Origin: CAWAYH01 sp963786195
GTDB lineage: Bacteria; Acidobacteriota; Vicinamibacteria; Vicinamibacterales; 2-12-FULL-66-21
Reading direction: 5' to 3'
DNA length: 64,000 bases
Assembly (NCBI GenBank): GCA_963786195.1
Contig: CAWAYH010000006.1
Coordinates: 310,001-374,000 of the forward strand
Of this stretch, positions 1-10,062 are shown piece by piece (the first letter of the stretch is position 1; the number at the start of each line of letters is the position of its first letter). The notes below the pieces were generated by a model. It saw only the letters and a program-made list of their open reading frames with translations, had not been told where the DNA came from and ran no database searches. The position numbers and the translations under genes were made by a program.

Positions 1-622
1 CCTGCCAGCCGGTGCGCTGAAAGTCGCGTGATGAGGATCGCTTCCCGCCGCGGGAGCGCCGACTCTCCCAGGATGCTGCCGGCGAGCTTCAGCGCCGGAC
101 CGTAGCGCGTCGCGCCGGCGCCCGGCTCGACGCCCGCGAGCGCAGCCAGCAGACGGCTGCGATCGGCCGTCGACCGCAGCGCGACCTCGGGTTCGCCGAG
201 AAGAGCACGATCGATCCGCGGTCCGAGGCCGTCAGACCGTTGACCGCCTGCTGCGCCGACGCCATCGCGCGCTTCCACCTGTCGCCGTAGCCCATGCTGT
301 ACGAACGATCGAGCAGGACGACGACTTCGCGCGCCCCCGACGGCGCCGGCCGCGATTCGGTCCGCCGGAAGAACGGCCGCGCGAACGCGAGCACGATCAG
401 CGCGAGCGCCGCAAGCCGCATCATCAGCAGCAGCCAGTGACGGATGCGACGGCGCTGAACGGACTGGTACGGAATCCGCCGCAGGAACATCAGCGACGGA
501 AAGTGGACGACGTTCTTTCGCTCTTTCTGAATCAGGTGGAGCAGCACCGGAATGGCGAGGCCCGCAGGCAGAGCGAGGAAGAGCGGCGTCAGAGAAAGCC
601 ATGTACGAATCGATACCGTCAC
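1..622 (-). CDS. BatA-like vWA membrane protein, partial
   Basis: This is the N-terminal part of an aerotolerance-type (Bat) protein whose 3' end lies beyond the left edge. A hydrophobic segment at about residues 10-32, the basic BatA linker and a second membrane helix at about 63-80 precede a vWA domain with MIDAS motif DRSYS at residues 105-109. After about residue 143 the frame shifts by one base near position 200. The conserved continuation (start EVALRSTADRSRLLAAL) then reads on in another frame to position 1, so a sequencing insertion is more likely than decay. It starts 13 bases downstream of the DUF58 stop and is the last gene seen of a MoxR-DUF58-BatA series. The family is thought to act at the inner membrane with MoxR as a metal-dependent scaffold; substrate unknown. 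Confidence 0.85.
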
Positions 623-634
623 GCGTGCCCGAGG

Positions 635-1491
635 TCAATCGTCTCCCTGGTCGATCAGGTAGCTGAACAACGCGTGGTCGAGCGGCGACGACGTGTTGAC
701 CAGCGTGTAGTCGATGCGATTGGCTGAGAACCGTTCCTGCAGCGCGTCGACGTGCGCCTGGACCAGCTGCCTGGTACTGCTCGGCCAGAGCGTCTGGAAC
801 GATCGGAATCTGATCGCCGCTCTCGAGATCCTCGAACGCCGACGGCTCGCTGAACGAGAAGTCGAGCTCCGCCGGATCGAGCAGGTGGAACACGGCCAGG
901 TCGTTGCCGCGAAAACGCAGCGGGCCGATCGCTTCGAGCACCGCGTCCGGTTCCTCGTACAGGTCCGAGATCAGCACCAGCAGGCCGCGCCGGCCGAAGT
1001 GCTCGGCCATCTTGTGCAGGGGCGCGCGCAGGTTGCCGGGGTTGGCCGGCGTGCAGCCGATCGAGCACGTGCAGCACGACGTCCATGTGCTTCGCCGACG
1101 GCGGCACGTGCTCGACGATGTCGTCGTCGAACGCCACGAACCCGACGCGGTCGCGCTGGCGGTGCACCAGGTAGGTGAGACAGCCGGCCAGCATCTTCGC
1201 GTATTCGAGCTTCGTGACGCCGCGGCTGCCGAATCCCATCGACTTCGAGACGTCCAGCAGCACGGAGAAGTTGGAGTTCGAGTCCGCTTCGTACTCCTTG
1301 ATGTAGTAGCGATCGGTGCGCGCGTACAGCCGCCAGTCCACGCGCCGGATGTCGTCGCCCGGCACGTAGCCGCGATGCTCGGCGAAGTCCACCGACGCGC
1401 CGAAATACGGCGACCGGTGGATGCCGTTGATGAAGCCGTCCACGACCGAGCGCGCGACGAGCTCGAGGTTGCCGATCCGCGCGAGCACCAC
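635..1491 (-). CDS. DUF58 vWA-like protein (frameshifted)
   Basis: DUF58 family protein, the usual partner of MoxR ATPases. The N-terminal half shows the signature YVPGDDIRRVDWRLYARTDR and a MIDAS-like DVSKS. Near position 1040 the ORF leaves frame. The expected continuation (KMAEHFGRRGLLVLISDLYE, then a C-terminal YTLVNTSSPLDHALFSYLI) is present in a neighbouring frame and ends at a TGA at 635-637, so the gene is full length apart from a single-base insertion. GTG at 1491 is used as start, but the homologous region extends a few codons upstream (FVDPVVLARIGNL), so the true start may be earlier. No membrane segments seen. It lies between MoxR and BatA in one transcription direction. Confidence 0.85.
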
Positions 1492-1543
1492 CGGGTCGAC
1501 GAAACGAGCGCCAGGGATGGCGGATTCGCTCCGTTCATTCGTT

Positions 1544-2617
<1,074 letters not shown>

Positions 2618-2700
2618 TGGGCCTCGCTTTCTAGGCGAGGGGCTTCGCCCCTCGGACTCCCCTACACGCTCTCTCGCGCGCCGCTTCGCCGGCGCGCTCC
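2618..2700 (-). promoter_or_regulatory. MoxR leader with mutually exclusive hairpins
   Basis: Three GC-rich stems lie upstream of the MoxR start. Stem A pairs 2636-2643 (cgaggggc) with 2647-2654 (gcccctcg). Stem B pairs 2622-2627 (cctcgc) with 2635-2640 (gcgagg), so A and B share bases 2636-2640 and cannot form together. On the minus strand the 2622-2627 arm reads GCGAGG, the only Shine-Dalgarno-like sequence in front of the GTG start at 2617. Stem B would hide it and stem A would free it. Stem C pairs 2676-2683 with 2690-2697 (gcgcgccg/cggcgcgc). This geometry suggests translational control of MoxR within the operon, or simple uncoupling from DUF4159; no ligand is implied. Confidence 0.45.
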
Positions 2701-2767
2701 GGTCGCGTGGCTCGCTCGCCGTGCTCGCTCGCTCCGTGGAACAAGCGTCAGGTTTCTGAGACAGCGT

Positions 2768-3565
2768 CTAATGAATCAATCCGTAAATGAAGTAATTGAC
2801 CCCGAACTTATACGCTTCGTTCGACAGGTCGACGGGGTATCGCCCCGTGTCCGAGAATTCCCAGAACTCCCCGAGATCGTTGTTGTTGTTCGCGATGGCC
2901 AGCAGGCGCTTCTTCGGATCGTTGTTCTCGAAGAGACCCCAGTAGCTCGGCCGGTACCGGCCGTACGAGACGATCAGATCGAGCGCGTCGATTTCGAAGA
3001 ACGAGTGGAAGATCTGCTGCTTGTGGTCCAGCTCGAACCAGCGGCGCTCGGGCAGCACGCGCTTCATCTGCGCCTCGAGATTGTCCCAGTGCCCCTCTTC
3101 CTCGCGGAAATCGTCGAAGATGATGAAGCCGCCCTTGAGGAGATACTCGCGCAGCCCGGCGACCTCCTTGTCGTTCGGCGCCCAGTGGCCCGGCTCCGAC
3201 ATGTAGGCAATCGGATAGTCGAAGAGCTCCGGATCGTCCAGGCCGAGGATGTTCGAGCCGTCGACGCGCGGTCTGACCACCGTCAGCTCGTTGAGGATCT
3301 TCATCAGGTGCGTGTCTGACGTCGGGTAGTCGTGCGCCCACGGCGGCTCGCCGCGGCTGCCGCGGAAGCGCCCCCCGAACCCCCCGCCGAATCCCATGCT
3401 GTAGTACACGCGCACGAACACGAGCCGGCCGTCGTACTCGGTGTTGGACCCGTACTCCGTGTACGGCCGACGCTGCGCCGACGCATCGGACGCGTGCCCG
3501 CGCACGAGCCCCGACGCCGCGGCGACAGCCAGCAACACGAACGTGAAAGTGACGGCTTTCCTCAC
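2768..3565 (-). CDS. DUF4159 domain secreted protein
   Basis: Protein of 265 residues with a signal peptide (about residues 1-30, ending near ASA) followed by a DUF4159 domain. Recognisable features are the VFVRVYYSMG strand, HDYPTSDTHLMKILNELT, and the glutamine-amidotransferase-like core LREYLLKGGFIIFDDFREEE with a conserved RYRPSYWGLFEN near the C-terminus. DUF4159 proteins are usually encoded beside MoxR, DUF58 and Bat genes, as here, and are predicted to be periplasmic; their biochemical role is unknown. The gene starts 9 bases downstream of the preceding stop, so it is co-transcribed with the C13-like and vWA genes upstream. A glycine-rich loop at residues 57-70 (MGFGGGFGGRF) is unusual. 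Confidence 0.88.
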   Translation of the reverse strand: MRKAVTFTFVLLAVAAASGLVRGHASDASAQRRPYTEYGSNTEYDGRLVFVRVYYSMGFGGGFGGRFRGSRGEPPWAHDYPTSDTHLMKILNELTVVRPRVDGSNILGLDDPELFDYPIAYMSEPGHWAPNDKEVAGLREYLLKGGFIIFDDFREEEGHWDNLEAQMKRVLPERRWFELDHKQQIFHSFFEIDALDLIVSYGRYRPSYWGLFENNDPKKRLLAIANNNNDLGEFWEFSDTGRYPVDLSNEAYKFGVNYFIYGLIH

Positions 3566-3573
3566 GCAGTTTC

Positions 3574-4563
3574 CTAGTGCTTCTTTTCGAGCTCCCGGAT
3601 CTGACGTGTCTTCAATGCCAGCTCGGTCGCCAGCTTTTCCAGCTCGCTGTCGTACCGATCCGCCGGCATGCTTCCCTTGAGCAGCTTCAACGCTTCGATG
3701 CGGCGCTCGAGATCCCGGCGCTCCACATACAAGGCACGCAGCTTCGGATCGTCGGGCAGCGGCTCGTTGGCCGTGGCGCTTCCGATCGACAGCATCGCGG
3801 CGACCTTGCCCTGCTTGCCGTCCGGCGTCGGGTTTCCGATGCCCTCGCCGCCGCTGTCACTCAGCAGGGCATGCTCGGTCAGCATGATCCCTTCGCGCTC
3901 GTAGGCAGTCGTGACGCCGCGCTTCGCGTAGTCGAACGCTTCGAGCACCGAGATGCGGCGGTTCTTGTCTGCGTCGGCATCGATCCCGGCCAGCGCGTCC
4001 ACGAAGTAGCCGCCGAACAACGTCGCAAAGCGCTCGGCGCCGGTTCTGGTCGCCGTCACAATCGTCCGGCCAGGTCCCGCCAGCGCCTCGATGAACGGGC
4101 CGCTTGCGCTCGCCGTGTTGACGAACACGACGTGCCGCGACTTCAGCCCCTTCAGCAGCGTCTCGAAGTCGGTCGGCGTCACGTCAGGTCCCGGCAGGTT
4201 GAACTTCGCCACCTTCCCGTCGAACGTCCCATGCCCGATCAGCACGATGAAGACAACGTCGTCCTCTTTCGCCGCGGCGAGCTTCGCGAAGGCCTTCGTC
4301 ACTTCTTCCTTTGACGACTTCCCGGTGATCCGCGTCGGGTCGGCCTCGGGGTTCTCAGCCAGATAGATGGGCTGCTCGACGCCCAGCTTCTTCGACGCGT
4401 CGACGAGGGTCGTGGCCCAGCGCGTGAACAGCTCTGCGTGTTCGGGCTCCCCCGCCAGGCCAACGATCACCGCCAGGTGGGTCGCCTGCGCGTAGCACGG
4501 CGCCGCCGCCGTGAGAGACAGCGCAGCCGCCGAGACGAAGCGAGCAAAGCAGGACGACATCAT
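3574..4563 (-). CDS. C13/caspase-like secreted protein, catalytic Cys absent
   Basis: Protein of about 330 residues with a signal peptide (cleavage near CYAQA). The fold resembles the C13/C14 clan: strand HLAVIVGLAGEP, a block VVFIVLIGHGTFD with His111, and VVFVNTASASGPF at 147-157 where clan peptidases carry their nucleophilic Cys. Here that stretch has only Ser and Ala, so the protein is probably a non-catalytic homologue. A charged helical tail (residues 280-330) looks like a coiled coil. Two ATGs compete (4563 and 4560); the first overlaps the TGA of the upstream vWA gene as TGATG, implying translational coupling. Its placement between a vWA/amidotransferase-like protein and DUF4159 makes it part of the Bat-type locus. 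Confidence 0.72.
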   Translation of the reverse strand: MMSSCFARFVSAAALSLTAAAPCYAQATHLAVIVGLAGEPEHAELFTRWATTLVDASKKLGVEQPIYLAENPEADPTRITGKSSKEEVTKAFAKLAAAKEDDVVFIVLIGHGTFDGKVAKFNLPGPDVTPTDFETLLKGLKSRHVVFVNTASASGPFIEALAGPGRTIVTATRTGAERFATLFGGYFVDALAGIDADADKNRRISVLEAFDYAKRGVTTAYEREGIMLTEHALLSDSGGEGIGNPTPDGKQGKVAAMLSIGSATANEPLPDDPKLRALYVERRDLERRIEALKLLKGSMPADRYDSELEKLATELALKTRQIRELEKKH

Positions 4564-6848
4564 CAGGCAAGGCCCACGGCTCGACGATATCCCCACTCGA
4601 CGCAGGTCAGACCCAGCAGCAGGGCCAGGATCACGGGCATGTGCCAGAGATCGCGCTCTTCGACGGTCGTCACGCCCCGGCCCGTGTACTTCAGATCTTC
4701 GGGCATCGTCTGCAGGGTCTCGGTCGTATAGAAGCGCCCGCCGGTCTCTTCCGCGATCCGCTGCAGCCGCGTCGCGTGCATCGTCGCGTCGAAGTACTCC
4801 GCATCGCCGGGGGCCGCGCGCATGTGCGCTTCGCCGCGCCCGATGGTCTTGCCATCGCGCGAGGCGTCGGCCTTCGTCGTGTACATGCCCTGCTCGGCGG
4901 CAACGAACGTGCCCCGGTACTCCCCATTCTTCTCGCCGGTCCATTGCAGCGGGACGTCGATGACACCGCCGGAAGGCGTGCTGATCTTCGCCACGACCTG
5001 TGCGTTGTTCAGCTCGACGAAGCTCTCGTCGACGACTTCGGCGGTGACCGTCACCGGCTCGCCTGCTTCGACGCGATCGGCTGACGTCCGCACTTCGACC
5101 GGACCTGGCACTTCCTCCACGAGCCACCGCAGCAACTGCCGCCAGTAGTTCTCATGGGTCATGTCCTCGAGGTGCATGCTGGCGTGCATCTGCCAGCGCC
5201 ACGAGTCCTGAACCGCCAGCGCGATGGCCTTGCCTCGACCGTAGCGCTGGAATGCCAGCACCGGCTGGGTCTGACGCCCATCGGTGCCCGTCAGCAGAAC
5301 GGTCGCGCCCGGCTTGATCGATTTCACCGGGTTCACGCTCGTGAGCCAGGGAAGATCGTTCCACCGGTTGAGCGACGCCGTTTCACTGGGGGCGATTTGC
5401 GTCAGCGCATGACCTTCACCCGCGCGCGTCGGCTTGACCTTCAGGCGCGCGACCGGCAGGGTTCCCGCCGTCCGCGCGACGCGCTCGAGCACGACGGGGA
5501 GCGCGTCAGCCACGGGGGTTCCCGCGTAACCGCCTTCCGAGAACGAGCGCGGGCCGCCGAGCACCAGGAGGCCGCCGCCGCGCCGATCCACGAACTCCGA
5601 GATCATGCGCAGCTGGTCGCCGGTGAACGCGCCGGCTTCGATGCTGCCGAGGATCAGGCCGCGGTACGCGAACAACTCATCGCGCGTCTTCGGGAATCCG
5701 CCCGCCAGCTGGTCGGCGGTGTCGAGCGCGAGGCGGTAGTACTTGTTGTCGGCCGTGCGCAGCAGCGTGACGAGCTGCAGGTTCTTGTCGTCGGTGATCG
5801 CGCGGTGCATGAACTTCAGCTCCGGTCGCGGCTCACCCTCGAAGTAGAGAATCTTCTCGGTTCGATCGTAGACGTCGACGAGCGCCTCGCGCTGGTTGTT
5901 CTGGGTGACCAGTTCTCCCGGGCGCGGCGAGATCCGGAAGCGGAACACGCGCGGACCGGGATCGGACACCGTGAAGCGCACGCGCACGGCCGCCGGCTCG
6001 CCGTCGATCGGCAGCTTCACTTCCTGCGACCCGACGATCCGCCCGTCGTCTTCGACGTCGAGCCTGACCGTTTCGCCGGCATAGCCCGTCTGCGTGATGA
6101 GCGCGTCGACCATCAGCGACGTGCCCTTGAGCGCGGCACGCGGCGTCGACACGCGGTCGATCTGCACGTCCTTGGTCAGCGCGTCACGGCCCACGCCGAC
6201 GGTGAACACGGGCACGTCGGCCGCCTTCATCGACAGCAGCGCTTCCGTCAGCTCCGCGTCGGTGGTGTCCGCGCCGTCCGTGACGAGGACGATCCCGGCC
6301 AGCGGGAGCCCCGCGAGTTCCTGCCGCGCGCCGTCGAGCGCCGCTCCGATCTTCGTCTGGGCGCCGGCGAACGTCAGGTCCGCCGGCGAGGCGACGCGCT
6401 GCGCCGCCGTCGAGAACCTGAAGCTCCGCAGGACGAACCGGCTCGACAACGTCTTCAGCATCGCCGACTCGGCCGCTGCGAAGTTCTGGCGCACGAACGC
6501 GCTGCGCGGCTGCCCGCCCCAGTCGCCGATCTGCATGCTGCGCGAGTCGTCTATCAGGATGCCGAGAAAGTTCTGCTGAGGCACCGCCGCCTTGACGACG
6601 AGGACGGGACGAAAGAGGCAGAAGAGGACGAGCAGGAGCGTCGCGATTCGAATGGTCGCGAGTACTGCGCGGTGCCGGACGGGGCCCTTCGCGCGGGCAG
6701 CCCGATACGTCAGGAGCGTAATCGCGACGGCCGCCACAACGACCGCGGCCGCGACGTACGACCCCGTCGTGGGGGCGAACCGGAAGTCGCCCTGCTGAAA
6801 GACGGCCTGACGGTAATTGAAGAGCAGCCGAAAGAGCGTATCGAACAC
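4563..6848 (-). CDS. vWA / glutamine amidotransferase-like membrane protein
   Basis: Protein of 761 residues. Two N-terminal membrane helices (about 30-48 and 61-80) are followed by a vWA domain with MIDAS DDSRS at 100-104 and a second MIDAS element in IVLVTDGADTTDAEL. An immunoglobulin-like segment follows, then a class-I glutamine-amidotransferase-like domain (ELFAYRGLILGSIEAGAF; GGLLVLGGPRSFSEGGY). No clear Cys-His-Glu triad is visible in it, so it is probably non-enzymatic. Another beta-rich domain and a C-terminal helix (about 738-756) complete it. Start is GTG at 6848 with GGGGGACAGG upstream. This architecture is standard for the large membrane component of bacterial MoxR/Bat loci, where most of the protein is periplasmic. 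Confidence 0.85.
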   Translation of the reverse strand: MFDTLFRLLFNYRQAVFQQGDFRFAPTTGSYVAAAVVVAAVAITLLTYRAARAKGPVRHRAVLATIRIATLLLVLFCLFRPVLVVKAAVPQQNFLGILIDDSRSMQIGDWGGQPRSAFVRQNFAAAESAMLKTLSSRFVLRSFRFSTAAQRVASPADLTFAGAQTKIGAALDGARQELAGLPLAGIVLVTDGADTTDAELTEALLSMKAADVPVFTVGVGRDALTKDVQIDRVSTPRAALKGTSLMVDALITQTGYAGETVRLDVEDDGRIVGSQEVKLPIDGEPAAVRVRFTVSDPGPRVFRFRISPRPGELVTQNNQREALVDVYDRTEKILYFEGEPRPELKFMHRAITDDKNLQLVTLLRTADNKYYRLALDTADQLAGGFPKTRDELFAYRGLILGSIEAGAFTGDQLRMISEFVDRRGGGLLVLGGPRSFSEGGYAGTPVADALPVVLERVARTAGTLPVARLKVKPTRAGEGHALTQIAPSETASLNRWNDLPWLTSVNPVKSIKPGATVLLTGTDGRQTQPVLAFQRYGRGKAIALAVQDSWRWQMHASMHLEDMTHENYWRQLLRWLVEEVPGPVEVRTSADRVEAGEPVTVTAEVVDESFVELNNAQVVAKISTPSGGVIDVPLQWTGEKNGEYRGTFVAAEQGMYTTKADASRDGKTIGRGEAHMRAAPGDAEYFDATMHATRLQRIAEETGGRFYTTETLQTMPEDLKYTGRGVTTVEERDLWHMPVILALLLGLTCVEWGYRRAVGLA

Positions 6849-6961
6849 GCCTGTCCCCCGTTGCCCTGAAAAAATGGCCCAGGCGTGGATTGTATAACCG
6901 CCCGCGGCGCGATCACGTAACTAATACCACTTAGACGCCGCGCGTGGCGGGAGAGCTTCGG

Positions 6962-9910
6962 TCACCTCGGCAGCGGCACCACGAGAAACGTCTGCGGTTC
7001 GCCGATCGGCGTGACGATGTCGCCGACCATCTTGCCGATCGTGGCCCGATAGCGCCCGGCAGGGACGAGCGGAGCCTGTGGCTGACCACCGCGGCCAGCG
7101 GGCGGCTGTTGCTCCTGGTCGTCAACGCCCGCACCACCGCCACCGCCACCTCTGCCTCCGCCAGGGCCGCCCCCGCGGCCCGCCGCCGGCGCTTCGCCCC
7201 GGAGGTTCCAGTCGATGCGCTGGACGCCAACCTCCTTCGCCAGATCGAGCCGGCGGATCGGCTTGCCGCTTTCGTCAGCGATGGTCAGCACGAGCTTCGC
7301 GTCGGCGGCTGGCGCCTGTCCGACGTGATACGTGAACACGGCGCCGTACGGCGGGTTCGGCGTGGACGCGTTGCCCCAGGCGGCTTCGACGTGACCCAGC
7401 TCGTTGAACAGGTAGGCGTCGCGCAGCGGAAACAGCCTCGCTTCTTCCGTCAGCGCCTGCGGGGTCACGGCTCGGAGCGCGGTGTAGTCATCGAGAACGA
7501 AGACGCCGCGGCCGAACGTCCCCACGACGAGATCGTTCTCGCGGCGCTGAATCTGGACGTCGCGCGCCTGGATCGTCGGTATGCCACCTTTGAGCTGCGT
7601 CCAGTGCGCGCCGCCGTCGACCGTGAACCAGACGCCAAACTCCAGCCCCGCAAACAGCAGGTCGCCCCTGAGATGATCCTGGACGATGCTCCAGACGCCG
7701 GACCGCTGCGGGAGGTTGCCTGAGATCGCCGTCCACGTCACGCCGCGGTCGGTGCTCTTGTACACGTACGGCTTGTAGTCGCCGCGCTGGTAGTTGTTGA
7801 ACGTCGCAAAGACGGTGTTCACCTCGCGAGGCGACGCAAAGACATCGGTGACGAACGTGTACTCCGGCAGGCCCGGCAGCTTTTCGATCTTGCGCCAGTT
7901 CTTGCCGCCGTCTTCCGTGACGTGCAGCAGCCCGTCGTGAGTGCCGACGTAGATCAATCCCTCCATCAGCGGTGATTCGTCGAGCGTCGTGATGGCGCTG
8001 AGGACCGTCGTCGCCTCGTTGAACGCGACGGAATCCGTCGGCCAGACCTTGCCCATGATGGGAATCTTCGTCGGATCGAGATTCCTCGTGAGGTCTTCAC
8101 TGATGCCGGTCCAGGTGTCACCGCGATCGTCGCTGCGGTACACGCGGTCGCTGGCCACGTAGACCCGCCGCGCCGCGTGTGGACTGATCACGATCGGCGT
8201 ATCCCAGTGCCAGCGTCCGCCGCCGCCGCGGCCTCCGCCACCACCACCTCCGCCACCACCACCAGCGCGTCCGCCGCCGCCCAGCTGCTGGTTGAGACGC
8301 TGACGGATGTTGACCCGCTCTCCCGTCGAGAGGTCGAGCCGGCTGAAGTTCCCCATCTGCGATTCCGCGTAGACAATGTTCGGATCTTCCGGATCGCTGC
8401 GGGTCTGGAACCCGTCGCCGCCGCCGACGTTGTACCAGTCGCTCGTGCGGATGCCGGCGCGGCCGTTGAGCGTCCGCGACGGTCCGCAAATCGATCCGTT
8501 GTCCTGCATGCCGCCGCACACGTTGTAGAACGGCTTCGCGTTGTCGGTGCTGATGCGATAGAACTGCGACAGCGGCAGGTTCGTGAAGTGCCGCCACGTC
8601 TTCATCCCGTCATAGGTCTCGTAGAGCCCGCCATCGTTGCCGATGATGAGATGGTTCTTGTCCGTTGGATCGAAGACGATGTCGTGGTGATCGACGTGCA
8701 CGCCCTGCATCGGCACGCTCGCCCACGTCTTGCCGCCATCGGTGCTGCGCCACACCTGCGTCTGCGGCGACCAGATCGTCTCCGGATCGTGGCCATCCAC
8801 GAAGATCTCGTTGTAGTAGCCCGGATCCCCTCCGCGATAACAGTCATCGGTCGGCCCCTGGCCGCGGCCACCGCCACCTTGCGGCGTTTCGCCCGCGGGT
8901 GGCGCAGGCGGTGGCGGGGCAGGCGCCGCGCCGATCGGTCCGCAGGCCGCCGGTGGCGGAGGCGGAGGCGCACCTTCACGACCGCCCCCACGGCCACCGC
9001 GTCCACCGCCGACGCTGCGCCCGATGCGCGTCCAGCTCGCGCCCGCATCATCGGAGCGGAAGAAGCCGCCCTGCCCGCGCTGCGCGGTGACGAGCGCATA
9101 CACCGTGTTGGGGTTCTTCCAGTTGATCGCGATGCCGATGCGGCCGATTTCGACGGTCGGCAGCCCTTTGGTGAGCTTCGTCCACTTCGCGCCGCCGTCG
9201 GTCGTCTTATAGAGGGCGCTCTCGGGACCGCCGCCGATCAACTGGCCCACCGCGCGCCGGCGCTGAAGAGCCGCGGCGTACAACACGTTGGGATTCTTCG
9301 GATCCATCGCGACATCGGTGACGCCGGTATCCGGGCTGACCGTGAGGACGGCCTTCCACGTCTTGCCTCCATCAGTCGTCTTGTACAGCCCGCGATCGCC
9401 GCCCGCCGACCACAGCGGCCCGATGGCGCTGACGTAAACCACGTTCGAGTCGCGCGGATCGATCAGGATGTTCTGAATGTGCTCGGAGTTCTCGAGCCCC
9501 ATGCGCGTCCACGTCTTCCCCGCGTCCGTGGATTTGTAAATGCCGTCACCGAACGCCACGCTCCGCTGATTGTTGTTCTCCCCCGTCCCGAGCCAGACGA
9601 CGTTGGAGTCCTTCGGGTCGACGACAACGGCGCCCAGCGAGAACGATCCGTAGTTCTCGAAGATGGGCGTCCAGGTGTTGCCACGGTTTTCGGTCTTGAA
9701 CAGATTGCCGGAGGACACGGCGACGTACCAGACGCTGGGATTCTTCGGATCGACCGCAATGTCGGAGAGTCGTCCGGTCGTCAGCGTCGGGCCGAGGCTA
9801 CGGAATGCAAACCGCTGGAACGTGTCAGCGGTGAGGCGGTCGGCGCCGCCCTGCGCAAATGCAATTGCGGCCATCGCAGCCACGCCCAGCCCGGTCCAGA
9901 TCCATCGCAT
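6962..9910 (-). CDS. Secreted sortilin-like BNR beta-propeller protein
   Basis: Start chosen at ATG 9910, preceded by GAGGGAGGG, giving a signal peptide MRWIWTGLGVAAMAAIAFAQ; the open frame extends 19 codons further but without a ribosome site. The 982-residue product has many BNR/Asp-box repeats of the VPS10/sortilin and photosystem-assembly Ycf48-like type (KSTDAGKTW, KTTDGGKTW, RSTDGGKTW, KSTDRGVTW) that build one or two beta-propellers. Annotation pipelines often call these glycosyl hydrolases, but no catalytic residues are evident. Two low-complexity loops stand out: a proline-rich stretch near residues 315-350 and a glycine run near 560-580. The C-terminal domain (residues about 850-980) lies after the propellers and also contains a glycine-rich loop. 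Probably periplasmic or cell-surface; ligand unknown. Confidence 0.85.
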   Translation of the reverse strand: MRWIWTGLGVAAMAAIAFAQGGADRLTADTFQRFAFRSLGPTLTTGRLSDIAVDPKNPSVWYVAVSSGNLFKTENRGNTWTPIFENYGSFSLGAVVVDPKDSNVVWLGTGENNNQRSVAFGDGIYKSTDAGKTWTRMGLENSEHIQNILIDPRDSNVVYVSAIGPLWSAGGDRGLYKTTDGGKTWKAVLTVSPDTGVTDVAMDPKNPNVLYAAALQRRRAVGQLIGGGPESALYKTTDGGAKWTKLTKGLPTVEIGRIGIAINWKNPNTVYALVTAQRGQGGFFRSDDAGASWTRIGRSVGGGRGGRGGGREGAPPPPPPAACGPIGAAPAPPPPAPPAGETPQGGGGRGQGPTDDCYRGGDPGYYNEIFVDGHDPETIWSPQTQVWRSTDGGKTWASVPMQGVHVDHHDIVFDPTDKNHLIIGNDGGLYETYDGMKTWRHFTNLPLSQFYRISTDNAKPFYNVCGGMQDNGSICGPSRTLNGRAGIRTSDWYNVGGGDGFQTRSDPEDPNIVYAESQMGNFSRLDLSTGERVNIRQRLNQQLGGGGRAGGGGGGGGGGGRGGGGRWHWDTPIVISPHAARRVYVASDRVYRSDDRGDTWTGISEDLTRNLDPTKIPIMGKVWPTDSVAFNEATTVLSAITTLDESPLMEGLIYVGTHDGLLHVTEDGGKNWRKIEKLPGLPEYTFVTDVFASPREVNTVFATFNNYQRGDYKPYVYKSTDRGVTWTAISGNLPQRSGVWSIVQDHLRGDLLFAGLEFGVWFTVDGGAHWTQLKGGIPTIQARDVQIQRRENDLVVGTFGRGVFVLDDYTALRAVTPQALTEEARLFPLRDAYLFNELGHVEAAWGNASTPNPPYGAVFTYHVGQAPAADAKLVLTIADESGKPIRRLDLAKEVGVQRIDWNLRGEAPAAGRGGGPGGGRGGGGGGAGVDDQEQQPPAGRGGQPQAPLVPAGRYRATIGKMVGDIVTPIGEPQTFLVVPLPR

Positions 9911-10062
9911 GCTGCCCTCCCTCGGTCCTGGGATCCTACATGGAGTTGGTGTTCGGCGCGCGGCCACGGGTCCGACGCCCGGGTTTCGGGGTTCGGGGTG
10001 TAGTACCCTGAGCCGGCCCGAGCCTTGAGCCGTTAATACGATTCAGTCGACCGAGGCATTTC
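9911..10062. promoter_or_regulatory. Divergent intergenic region
   Basis: A 152-base gap between the divergently transcribed BNR protein and aminopeptidase P genes must hold the promoters of both. I see no convincing sigma-70 boxes. Short direct repeats gggtttcggggttcggggt occur near 9981-9999. Confidence 0.4.

Noticed and set aside
5154..6869. 571-codon open frame on the plus strand
   Set aside because: Shadow of the vWA/amidotransferase-like gene; composition is Arg- and Asp-rich without any recognisable motif.
6962..9910. Glycosyl hydrolase function for the BNR protein
   Set aside because: Asp-box repeats alone do not indicate hydrolase activity, and no sialidase-like catalytic Arg triad or Tyr-Glu pair is visible.
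8177..10003. 608-codon open frame on the plus strand
   Set aside because: It is antisense to the BNR propeller gene, is rich in Arg, Ala and Asp as expected for a shadow in GC-rich DNA, and has no ribosome site or homology.
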